Translations under genes and position numbers: made by a program | Notes under the pieces: model-generated | Told to the model about the DNA's origin: nothing | Seen by the model: the letters and a program-made list of their open reading frames with translations, nothing else | Database searches by the model: none | Source of the DNA: Iris pallida | Lineage: Eukaryota > Streptophyta > Magnoliopsida > Asparagales > Iridaceae | NCBI GenBank assembly: GCA_029216955.1 | Contig: JANAVB010003400.1 | Span: 15,791,371-15,855,370, forward strand | Direction: 5' to 3' | DNA length: 64,000 bases | Shown here: piece by piece, positions 34,379-46,256 of the stretch | Position numbering within the stretch: position 1 is the stretch's first letter | Layout: each line of letters starts with the position of its first letter

Positions 34379-35870
34379 TTGGTCGCGAACCGAAAACATC
34401 GAAAGGTGTGTAATGGTTTCGTGAACGTGTGGGCTTTGACGGAATTCAAATTGGTTGCGTGTGCGCGACGAATTTTATGCGTATCCGTCGAAATTCACCG
34501 TATCAGCCTATGTGCAAAATTTTCAATTACTTTGTGCACGTTCGTCAGATCGAGACGAAACTTGTGCCAACAGGACCGTATCATTTTTTTGATCCTATAT
34601 GCCAAATTTGGTCCGATTCTGAGACAGTTGACCGGATCGCTGTTTTGCGGGCCCCACGATCCGACTCAACAGACGATTTTGTGCACGGCCTGCCGGAATC
34701 CAAATTTGGATATACAGTTGAGTTTGTATCAAAAAAATGAATCCGTAGACATGTAGTTTGATGACTATAGAGACCATTTACTCTGGAACGCTTTTCGGTG
34801 CAAAGCGGGTCCAACGGCAGATACCGTTTTGACCCAAAATTATCGTTTTGCCCCTGTGTCCAGCATTGGACTTAAGGACAGGCAATTATAGCTAATTTGA
34901 CTATTCTGAGAATGTTGGTAATATTTATTTCAGCATCTGGAGACTGTTGTACGAGTTTGACTATTGTGGCATATTGAGTGGTTTGGATTGTCGGTTTCAC
35001 CAGCAAAGGACCACAAGCGAGTACAGTTTATTATTTGTTTTCGATATTGAGCTTTACTATACCTCATTGTTAGTCAATAGATATGTGATTTCCGTCTTTT
35101 ATGTTTGTTATATTTTGTCATGTCGGGGAGGTGAAGTACCAAGGATGGGTGATCTGACCTTATACAGTGTATACCGTGTAGACCATGATTCATTATTATT
35201 TATACCGTGTAGACCGTGATTTATTATTACTTTATACCGTATAGACAGTGTTTCATTATTACTTTATACCGTGTAGACAGTGTTTCATTATTGTTTTATA
35301 CAGTGTAGAGAGTGTACATTATACAGTGTAGATAGCGTAGACCGTGTCGTGTAATTGTCCCGAGACCGATCACATATCAAAGGTATTTCAGTCAGTCGGT
35401 GAGTATTGTCTTTTTATTTATTTACTGTCTTCCTTTGTTTAGTTTTATTTTGTCTTTCTGTGTTTATTTTTCAAATCATATATTTAAACGCTAACCTCTG
35501 TTGTATAGTCATTTTCATTTATTGAAACTGCATTCAGTGAATTGTACTCGTTCCATTCCTGACTGAAAACCAACAATTTTCAGGTTTAGCCGTGATCACT
35601 CTTAGCATTGGGAAGGCATGGGTATCCTGAGGTCAACCTAGATAGTTGAATTAGTTGTCTTCTTATATTTGTGAGACAGTGTATTTTCTAGCAAATGTAA
35701 AGTTTTAAAGCCTTGTAATTTGTATACTTGATTTAATAATGTGAATGAGCAATAAATGTATATTTTGTGATTTTGAGTATCTTGGCCGTGACAGCGTTCT
35801 ACCGCAGACTCTGCGGTGTAGGCTGGCTTGGACACGTCTCGTATCCGAAAAGTGGGTGCAGGTCGTGACA
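34379..35870 (+). mobile_element. Truncated Gypsy LTR (3' 1.5 kb) inside the solo LTR
   Basis: Homologous in inverted orientation to about 1-1260 and in part to the LTRs at 46257 and 53248. It ends GCAGGTCGTGACA at 35870. The 5' part with its TG end and a TSD is missing. Repeated GTGTAGACCGTG-type words occur at 35165-35350. Confidence 0.65.
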
Positions 35871-36307
35871 CTATCGGTATGCTACGGTATGACGTCGATA
35901 TGCCGATTATCTTTACAGAACTTTTTCTATGTAAGAATCGGTATACCGTCGGTACCTAGCGGCATACCATCGGTCTTCCGTTGTAAGTATATCAAGTGAT
36001 TTTTTGAAGGATATTTTATAAGGACTTTTGGTTTGTCATCCACCTTAAGCGTTTTATAGTATGTCCTAGACCTTATACAAACTCTAAGACCTTGAATCTT
36101 TTGAGAGCAGGCTTTTGAGTGTGCGGTGGCTTCTCTTCAGTCTTTGCTTTAAATCATTCCATAAGTCTTCCGTATGACTTTGATAAAAAGATCTTTTTGT
36201 AGCAGCATTTGGGAAGCTTGATGGCATATCTGTTTGCTGAGAATATAGAGAAAACTAAAACACGAAGATGCAGTTAATGTTATCAAAATCAATGTGCCAA
36301 CACAAAT

Positions 36308-36794
36308 CACAAGCTACGCTAGAAGAGCAATTGGTTCACAAGAACCAAACCCCCAAATCACAAGCTACACCAAAAGCAAGGGTTTGGTATGGAGCTTACG
36401 CTGCAGCAGCCATGGTACCGTGGCAGAGGAAGATGTCGAATTGGGGGAGGACCCGGAGGAGGAAATGGAATCTCTATAGAGAGAGAGAGAGGTGTCTAGA
36501 GTCTCCTCCGCCGGGGAACATCCTTATAGAGGTAGAAGTTGAGAGATCAGAGATGGGACTCGGTTCATCCCATCAAGCTGCGGTGCATCGCGCGGTACAA
36601 AGAGGGGAGAGCTGTCGCGCAAGGGCCTATGCCGTAAGAATTTTTTTGGATGGGTGGCGCAGGCTCAACGGATGGGTATTTAGATCATTAGATGGGTAAG
36701 TGGTAGTAGGTTGGCTTTGGCTGGGTATTGGGTATTTGGCTGGGTATTGGGTATTTGGCTGGGCGGGCTGACATTACGTATAAAAATATGGCTG
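36308..36794. other. Unassigned sequence between two solo LTRs
   Basis: A 143-codon frame (36268-36699) starts within the preceding LTR and shows no family signature; I do not count it as a gene. A GGGTATTTGGCTGGGTATT repeat follows at 36719-36765. Confidence 0.4.
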
Positions 36795-36799
36795 GGGTG

Positions 36800-38825
36800 T
36801 GTCACGCCCCGATCCCGCAGAGTTTTTGTCCTTGTTTCGGACTCTGTGAGACCGTTCATCCTCGCTTGGGCGTGATGTCGTGCAAGCCTAAGTTGTGCTT
36901 GTACAAGGCCAAGACCTGTAACAAGACAAGCTAGACAAGGTTGACAATAGCGCAGCGGAACATATAGCAGATAATTGAAGTAGCAACGGACATTTTACAG
37001 ATACATGAATTGAACACAATGGTAACAAGAATAATTCTCTTTATTGACATTCTTTGAACAGATTACAATCTCTCATTTCACTCTGATACAATGCTTACAT
37101 TCTCTTAAAAATTTACAGAATACAATGATCCCGTTCCTATACATTACATCCCTTTATATACAAAACCAACTCTTGCAATAGATGTCCATCTCTTGGCATC
37201 TCTTATGATTTCTGGCTCCTGCGGATGAGGCTCAGGCTATCGCTTTGGACTATCCTTCTCGATGCGTTATGCACCTGCACACAGACTGATGATGGGTCAA
37301 TATATCAGCATACTTTTGATTATGAACAAAGGGATACATTTGTCTGAAATGATCAATGTTCATTTAGTAAAAAAATATTTCTTGTGATGTGATCTTGCTA
37401 CTTTTTAACTATGTTCATTTCATGCATACAGAGTCAGTTTACATCTTTTTTAAAACATCTTTGAAAAGCCACAGTTTATTTCATTTGATCTCAAGCATAC
37501 AAGGGGACTATTCATTTCAAGCACGATGACTATTCATCTCGTGTGCACTGCTCAGCGTGTTTCATGAGCCATAATCATTCTCAGGGACAGAAGCATTAGC
37601 ATTCTTTTCTTTTATTCAAGACATTTTAAGGGTCAGATTACAAGCATGATTATGACATCTTTTTTTTTGATCGGGACATAGCTATTCTTTGCAACAGGTT
37701 ATTCTTTTTAAGCAAATCATGATCAGAAAACTTAAGCAACATATGTATCACATTTCATTGATTCTTACCATAGCCGACGGTCCATCCCTGCACAAGACAA
37801 GGATTAGCATAAATATAATATAACCAACATTCTTATATCATGTTCGTCTCTGCATCGTTAGCTCTTAGCAACACTTATTATAGACACATGAAGACTCGAT
37901 TGGCAGCTGTAACACATGGGTTAAGCTCTGCACCAATCAACATCTATCTATATGATGGTCCATGGATATTCCCTTTATTAGCCGTTGTGACACTTGGGTT
38001 CAGCTTGTCGCTAGTGGACGGGATGCAACACCCGAGGTTTCTTGTACCTCTAGGTGTCTAGACAATCTCTCCTAGGCCGATCGGCTCCCAGTGCCCTAGA
38101 AACCGTCGAGAGATCTAGTGACCTTGTATACAAGTTGTCCGAGACCAATGCATGAATACAACAACTATCAGATAGACTCCTTGAGGGGCAATATTTCATC
38201 TTTGAGCAAACATTACACTTTCTAACATTTCTTCTCTTTGAACGACAGAGATATGACTTTGCCTTTTCTCTTTTCTTTGATTCAGAGCTGAAGCTCCTAG
38301 ATATTTCATTTCTTTGCAACATGTACAAGTCCGTCTGTACATGTCTAGCATTCAGAACATCTTTGAGGGACAAGCAATCATTCATCTCTTTGAAAACATA
38401 ATAACAGTTCAGTACAGATATAACAATCATTCTACTTTTGAAAGTATATAAGTACGAGGCATAAAAGCAGTCTCTTTTCTTTCCTTGTTAGCATGACAAC
38501 AGTTCTTTGATTAAAGGCAACATCTCTACTATGCATGGCATCATCTCATTTCTTATTAGCAAGCAACAATTCTTCTTCTTAGCTTGCAGATTATTTATTT
38601 CCTTGTTCTTAGCATAGCAACATATGAAATCTCTTATAAGCATACTCAATGATTACCATCTTGTTATTATCAATAGCATTCATTCAAAAACTCAGATTCT
38701 TATTAGGCGTAAACGAATCATAAAATGAGTCTTTGTCCACTCACCCAGATTAATCTTGTTCTGTTACAGAGCCAACAATCCTATCTCTCTGTTTATCTAG
38801 TGCCTTTGCGGAGCGGGGCACTACA
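36800..38825 (-). mobile_element. Solo LTR, 2026 bp, minus strand
   Basis: TSD GGGTG at 36795-36799 and 38826-38830. On the minus strand it starts TGTAGTGCCCCGCTCCG and ends CGGGGCGTGACA, the same terminus as the LTRs ending at 24087 and 29176. The ends form an imperfect inverted repeat of about 20 bp. No internal domain. Confidence 0.85.
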
Positions 38826-38899
38826 GGGTGGACTGGAGCCCACCCCAGCCCACTAGTAAATCCGACCATATTGGTAACGGATACTGAATCAAAGGAATA

Positions 38900-39634
38900 A
38901 ATATTATTTTCAAGCCCAAATAAATTATCCCTATACTATATCATAATATCCACACAAATGAGCACAATACAAATACTGCAATATATGTAGAGAATATTGA
39001 TAGAAAAAATTACAAAATAGATCGGAGTTGAACCAAGAAAAACCTAAGTAATAACTAGAAAGTACACCGACCTTCCACCGATCCAATACGAGATCACTAC
39101 AACTACTCAGTTTAAGGAATTGAATACAATAACGATAAATATGTTTATCGAAGCAAAGGACATGAAGGCAGGACAATGTAGATCCCTTCAAAAGAACTCC
39201 TTCAGATCAACCATAGAATTCTTGAATTCTCTCATTGAATTCTTCTCCTTCTCCTTGAAAGTTGCAACTATTGATAAATTTCTCTTCTTTGTGAATGTGT
39301 TGCTCTAATTAGGGTTATGATATCCCCATTTAAGTCACACTAATCATTAAGCAATTATGGTCGTTCAAATTAATGCAACGGATAAAATTACAACACGAAA
39401 ACCCATCAGCTCAGGCCTGGCGATATACTGTGGAAATAAGAATTCCACATGGAAATTTATTGGACGTCTGTCACACTTTTAAATATGCCCTTGATACTCC
39501 TCTCATATGCATAGTATCCAACTCCAATTAGCTCATTTACATCCCTTCAACTTCTCGAGTCTTTCCAAAAAATGGGTGGCATTCGTTGAACTTCGTAGTA
39601 TTCTCCATATAGGAAGCATGCAACACCAACAATT
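38900..39634 (-). mobile_element. Remnant 3' LTR of a Copia element
   Basis: On the minus strand a TGTTGGTGTTGC start at about 39634 follows the end of the RNase H remnant at 39640-40030, as a 3' LTR should. The left limit is unclear. Confidence 0.45.
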
Positions 39635-39639
39635 TTTTT

Positions 39640-40030
39640 CCTTCTTAACTAGGTGGAGGAGCCAGCTAGCCATTTTGATGATGACCCTCCTACAAAACTA
39701 GAAATTTTCCTGTAGAAAAACCTTTGTGAGCACATCTTCTCTATTGTTATCAATATGTACTTTTCTCAAGCTCCACGCCCTTCGCTTCTTGAACATCTCA
39801 TATCGAACGATACCAAGTCGCAATTTGCTTAGATCGATTATAAAAAGTATGGTTATTCCCAAGGGGAACTATGCTCTAGCAATCATAAAGCAAAGTGTAG
39901 TTCTACTGTTTTTATCCTCAACTCCTGATAGAACCTTTTTCATCCATATATAACAACTCCTTGCAAGCCTAAGTTGTCATAATAAAAATTTCCTCCATCG
40001 TAGATAAGGCGACAAACTTTCGCAACCGTG
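39640..40030 (-). pseudogene. Copia RNase H remnant
   Basis: Read on the minus strand with frameshifts and stops, the segment shows the RNase H order of Ty1/Copia: a VALSTME word, then ACKELLYM, IDLSKLRLG, a KVHIDNNREDVLTK word and FCRRVI. This corresponds to the end of Copia pol. No other part of the element is recognisable, so it is an old fragment. Confidence 0.65.
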
Positions 40031-40074
40031 ATTGTCATAATACTGCCCCTCCTGCAAATATCATCACATATCCT

Positions 40075-41295
40075 AAACAAAGGCAGAACTAGGAATTTAT
40101 GTCGCCCTGGGCTGAATGAAAAATATAATCAAAACATGCATGCATGTTTATGAAATTTTAATTTTCACAGAACTAGCACAAAACAATATGATAATAAACT
40201 ATAGATAACTTGATAAATTCTTACAAAATGATATTGAAAAAAGATTAATTTTACATACAAGGGAGACTTTCTATTGAAGTTGGACTCTTTGATTCTTCAA
40301 AGAATAAAATTTATTTATTATCGAATCTTAATCAATAGTTTTTGATATCTGTATTTCAATGAAGATAACCATTGAATTGGTTAAAAACTCTTCATACACC
40401 TTACTACTAAGAGAACACTAAACAAGTTTCATAGCTGAAAATGCTCGTTCGGTAGTTGCTATAGAAACAGGCAAAGTCAAAATAAGTCAAATCAAGCTGT
40501 CTATTAAATTACAAGATTATGCTTTATTTGTTTCAGCTAGCCCACGACATAATTCGGTAATGGTGGTCATATTCTAAAACTTTGCATGGTTTAATACATC
40601 AACTTGATAGTGCTCCAACTGGCTTTTCAAATAACGCATTTCTTGGCTGCTGAAATTATCAGGATAAAACTTTTCTGTAAGTCTGTAAATGCGATCAACA
40701 TCAAATAATATAAAGTTATTCTTAGGCTCCAAAGCAGAGCTAAGAATAAGAAGTACCATCGTCCTTTCATTGAATCTTCTATTTAACTCTTCCAACTGAA
40801 GATCTATTGCAGCGTTGAATATATCAAAATGATAGTGATGTCCAATTGTGATTTGATCTACTTGATGGCGACTTGAACGTCCTTTGTAGCTAGCATTCAT
40901 AGCAGGCATATCAATATTGTACTCTCTGCAAGTTGATTCTACTTGCTCAAAAAGAATATTAAAACCATCTTATCAGCTCTATGAAGTTTCCATGATTCTC
41001 AACATTCAATTCTCCCATAAAGCTTATCAGCTCTATGAAGTTGCCACGATTATCGGAATGCAATGATTCATCATAACCTCTTAATGCACATCCTTGTAAT
41101 GTAAGCCAACAAAAAGTCCTAATTTTACTTTAAGACGTGCTCAATTTTTTTTAACTTCTTCAGAACTTTCTGCATCTACCATCTTATCTATATGATAAGT
41201 TACATCTATCAACACCTCAATAGATTTTGTAGCATTATTATGTGGCGAAGTAGGACCTCCCATATGCACCAACAAGGAACATCTAATTCCGTCAT
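40075..41295 (-). pseudogene. hAT-type transposase remnant (DUF4371/ZMYM1-like)
   Basis: On the minus strand, broken frames read a GGPTSPHNNA word (about 41250), RGYDESLHSDNRGNF (about 41060), an open stretch of 111 codons (40909-40574) and finally LPVSIATTERAFSAMK (about 40440). The last is the hallmark of the hAT C-terminal dimerisation region. The order matches plant hAT-derived proteins with a DUF4371 region. Several stops and shifts make it non-functional. The N-terminal part is cut off by the Gypsy element starting at 41296. CAGAACTAGG and CCTGGGCTGAA near 40080-40120 may be the element's end. Confidence 0.75.
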
Positions 41296-41733
41296 TGTAA
41301 GCCCCTGTTTTTCAAATTTTATTTTAATTAGTGTTAATTAATTTTTAATGTCAATTTTAGCCTTAAAATAATTATTTAGATTTTTAGAAATTTTTCTAGA
41401 ATTTTTAAATGATTTTTAAATGAGTTTTAAAATACAAAAAGATTAATTTACAATTTTCTAAATTATTTTAAATATCATTCTGTAATTTTTAGATTTGTTT
41501 TTATGTCAGTATGCAATTAGTGAAATGTTTTAAAGTGTGGAATGCAAATTGTATTTTGCATTTAGCTACTGTTAGGGGCCATTGTGTAAATTCCTAAACT
41601 ATGGGGGCCAAATTGCAAAACCCTATTCTACCCACCCCCGACGACCAGCCCCCTTGACTACCCGACGACCCCACCGACGCTGCCCCCACCATTTCCGGCC
41701 AGCGCAAAGCCCCCCCGACCGCCCTAACTAGCC

Positions 41734-41740
41734 TATAAAA
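41734..41740 (+). promoter_or_regulatory. TATA box of the Gypsy 5' LTR
   Basis: TATAAAA followed by a CT-rich run. The copy in the 3' LTR is at 61835-61841. Confidence 0.55.
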
Positions 41741-42374
41741 CTTCTCCCTCTTCCCTAAACCTGACACTAACCCTAAATCCTCACCAGCCACCCACAACCG
41801 CCCCATCTTCCCCACTTAAAACCCGCCGCAACCCTAACTCCGGCGAACGCTCGTCCAGCCCCACGACGAGCGCCACCGCCCGTAACCACCATCCTCCGAC
41901 GCGCCTCGACGAGCTGAGTGCAGCGCCACCCGAGCGCCGCCTCGCCGACGTCTCCTCAGCCCGCCAGCACCCTCGAAATCCTCCTTCGACGACCGGACAC
42001 GTGAGTAGCAGTGTTAAATCGTGTCGTGTGAGGCTCGTGTCCACATATGTTGTTCGTCGTGTCCTGGCGAGCACAAGTGTGGAACTGGACACGTGAAACT
42101 CGTGTCGTGCGTGTCGAAATCGATCCGGACACGTAGAAATCTTGTGTCCCTAACTGTCCGGACACAGGATCGAGTTTATTATTTTTTTTATGTTTAATGT
42201 TAAACCTAACCTAATTAAATCTAACAAAAATCCTAACCCTAACACAACCAGTGGGCTGACCCCCTGGCCAGCCCGACCTAACCTAAACCCCCCCGCGCGT
42301 TCTGGCTCGGGTTCGAGCCCCCTTACTGCTGTTTCTTTTTCTTTTTCTTTTTCTTTTCTTTTTTTTCTTTTCTG

Positions 42375-43219
<845 letters not shown>

Positions 43220-45116
43220 TTTGTAAATTAAGTATTTCCTTATACATATATATGTACTTTTATTCACTATGCATAATTTTACCTTATCAAATATTAATAT
43301 TTAATTTGTACTTTTACCAATTTATATTTTTGTATATTTAAATTACTGCAACCATTTGGTGTCCAAGCCTAGCATGGGTTTTTGGGCCCAAATGTGTTTT
43401 CACACATTCAAGACCTGTACAACTCATATTGGACTTGATTCATGGCCTTGGGTCCTGTATTTGAACTTTGGTTCAAATTATATACATGGACAAAATACGC
43501 AGATAAATAATTATTTAATTTCAATTGTGTGCAATGCTGTTTTTGATTTTTTATAAATACTTAGAATATTGCTAAAATTCTGGAAAAATAGTATTTAGAT
43601 ACTATGTTAATTTAGCTAATTTAGTATAATTTTTATAGTATTTAATTTACTGTTTTGCCACTAGTTTGGCATATAAAACCAAAACTCATTTTCTGTATAC
43701 TTAGAAAAACTGATTTTTATAACATACTTGTACTGGTTAATAAATTCCAGGAAAATTATAATAAATTTCTATAATTAACAAAGATCATGTTGGTACTTTG
43801 TTTTATGTAAAATTAAGCTTTTTGTCTATCTCAAAAATTGTTAGAACACAATGGTCATTTGATTTATTTATTGATTAATTACGACTTGTAGCTTTTTGTG
43901 TTATTTTGAGTTTTAGCCGTGTTGAACCTCACCCCTCACTAGTATAAAGACCCTAGAAAGTTAGTTAAAGTAGTGTGTCACCCCACATTGGTCTCCTATG
44001 CTAAAATCATCATTTTGGCTAGGTGCCCAGTCACAAGTCGTGTTGCACCAATTAGTGTCTTAGCATTTTAGCTTAGTGTAAAAACTAAGTTATTGCATTT
44101 ATTTCTACAGTGACGAGTTACCGGACATCCATAGCACTTTTATCGCAGCTTGTTTTGCTTTGCTTTGCTAGAGGCAAGTACTTTCTACAAACTTTACATA
44201 CTGTTACATAAATGAACTGCTAATCCAACCATGTTAAATGCTGATCCTTGGGGTAGCAAGTTAAAATATCATATGTTGTACTTTCCATTACTACAATGCT
44301 TAGAACAGTTTTTATGTATCTCTTACATGATTAGAATATGGGTTATGGGAAAACTGTTAGTAGCGTACGTGATCATGCCCCCTTACTCGTACGTACGTAC
44401 CGAGCAAGGTTGACATTTCATATGTATACCTTGTCGTAGGCGCACCAGCTGTATTTATACGTATGTACATCTGTCGCTTGTTTTACTTGTACGAAAGTAT
44501 ATTTTATATACTTGTACCACAGTACATTTTACACCTATTGACGATCACGTACCTGCTACAGTTTTAAACATTACATATACATCTGTCTCTATGACATATG
44601 TGTCCTTGCCATGATAGACTATGTGATGTCATGTTTCCAGTTATTTCCTCTTATGTTCATTTCCATGTTTCATATGCTAGTTTGCTAGATTCAGTACTTG
44701 CCCCCGTCCTGACAAAATAACGTTGTAGGTGTCCTTACTGAGGAGGAGTTACTCTGCGACACGTATTATGGAGTTACTGTCGAGGACCCGGCTTTGCTTT
44801 ACGAGGATGTTCCTGCGGGAAACCTCGCCTAGTTGTCTTTTACTTTAGACTTTTGAGAGTAGTCATGTATTTAGACTATGCATTTTTGTAACTGGACATG
44901 TATCCAGTTTTACATTTCAGATCACTTGTACTTGGACATTTTACTATATATGACGACTTTTGTGTTTGGAGCATTTATGACTTTTATTCACTTATAGAAC
45001 TGTTAGCACATTTAGTCTTATCCTGTTGTCTTTAGAACAGCTTACTACGTTTTATATCAAACGTAGGCTGGGCATGACTCGGCCTGGCCCAACAATTTGG
45101 GTAACGGGTCGTGACA

Positions 45117-45144
45117 TATTTTTAGTGGTGGCCCATGCAGGTCC
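45117..45144 (+). other. Primer-binding region of the Gypsy element
   Basis: TATTTTTAGTGGTGGCCCAT then GCAGGTCC, in common with the blocks at 24376, 50580 and 63008. Confidence 0.5.
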
Positions 45145-45365
45145 TGACTAAATTGTTTGGTTACGTTATTGTACCAAGCATGCCTGCAATTAGGAACTTA
45201 AGGTAATTAGACAACATTAGGAATGACGCTTAGAACACCTAGAGGAATGCTAGGATTGCAACATAGGAAATATATCACATGTTTTCTATTATGATTAGAT
45301 TTTCTTGTCTATGATTGCTTACTTTAAACAAGTCCTTATAAGTCCTTTTTATTTTTTTTTATTAG

Positions 45366-46256
45366 ATGGTGCTTACTCGTTCATCCCAGTATGATACACC
45401 TGAGAATGGTGCACTCCCTATCCAGTCAGCTGACCAGTTGACTGATACACCCCCACCTCCACCTACCACACTCCCCCACTCCACAGATCCACAGACCCAG
45501 ATGCCTCCACCACCTTCCACATCCCAGTCCCAGCAGGCCCCGATACTTCCACCATCCCCTATCATCGTACCTACCCAGGCTTCCGTCACACTCGACGGGA
45601 ACCAGCTGCTCACTATGATCCAGGGGTTCCTAATAACCCATCAGGAGCAGACTGCCCTACTCCGCCAGAGCATGGAGCATTCTGAGGAACGTCCCGTGGT
45701 CCCACCACCTGTAGAGCCACGGCAGAGAGCGGGAACGATCAAGGACTTCATGGGTCTAAATCCCAAGGAGTTCTCAGGGACTGAGGGCATCGTAGTAGCA
45801 GATGACTGGCTAGATTCGGTAGAGAGGAAGCTCCTAGGAGTCAGGATGCCGGGTGACCTCCAGGTCGAGGCAGCGGGATTTCTGCTGATAGAGTTGGCAG
45901 GAGTCTGGTTCCGGAATGAGCCGTTATTTGCGAGAGGGAGAGCCACTTGGGATCAGTTCAAGACCCAGTTCAAGAAGAAATTCTTCTCGACCACTGCTAG
46001 AGTAGCCATGGGGCTACGATTCCAGAACATCCAGCAGGAGAACCGTTCTGTGGACGAGTATACGGCAGAGTTTAGTCGCCTGAGCCGTTTCTCTCCTAGT
46101 CTGGTTGCAGATCCAGAGGAGATGACCCGTAGGTTTTGCCATGGTCTAGTTCCAGACATTGGCATTTTTATAGTGGCGAACGGTACGACTGACTACTACC
46201 AGAGCCTAGAGTTGGCCCGGAGCATCGATGAGCGTCTTCTGTCTAGCAAGAGGCCG
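45366..46256 (+). pseudogene. Gypsy gag, 5' part (split by insertion)
   Basis: Open from the ATG at 45366 (MVLTRSSQYD). A Pro/Gln-rich N-terminus of about 115 residues is followed by a retrotransposon gag core, with DWLDSVERKL, W-rich and FKKKFF words and EYTAEFSRLSRF. At residue 297 (SKRP) the frame runs into the inserted LTR; codons read beyond belong to the insert. The frame resumes at 57583. Gag forms the particle that packages element RNA in the cytoplasm. Confidence 0.9.

Larger units (their letters stand above)
33484..36302. mobile_element. Solo LTR split by a truncated Gypsy LTR
   Basis: TGTAGAACCC to GTGCCAACA with TSD CAAAT at 33479-33483 and 36303-36307. Removing the inserted segment 34379-35870 leaves about 1.3 kb, a plausible LTR. 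Notable content is the GGGGGGTGAATAGG start region, repeats around ACTCGTCAAC (33660-33780) and CGGTATACCG-containing repeats. No internal domain is present. The superfamily was not determined; Copia is likely from the ends and size. Confidence 0.7.

Noticed and set aside
36268..36699. A 143-codon frame as a possible gene
   Set aside because: It begins inside an LTR, crosses the LTR boundary and TSD, and has no recognisable family pattern.
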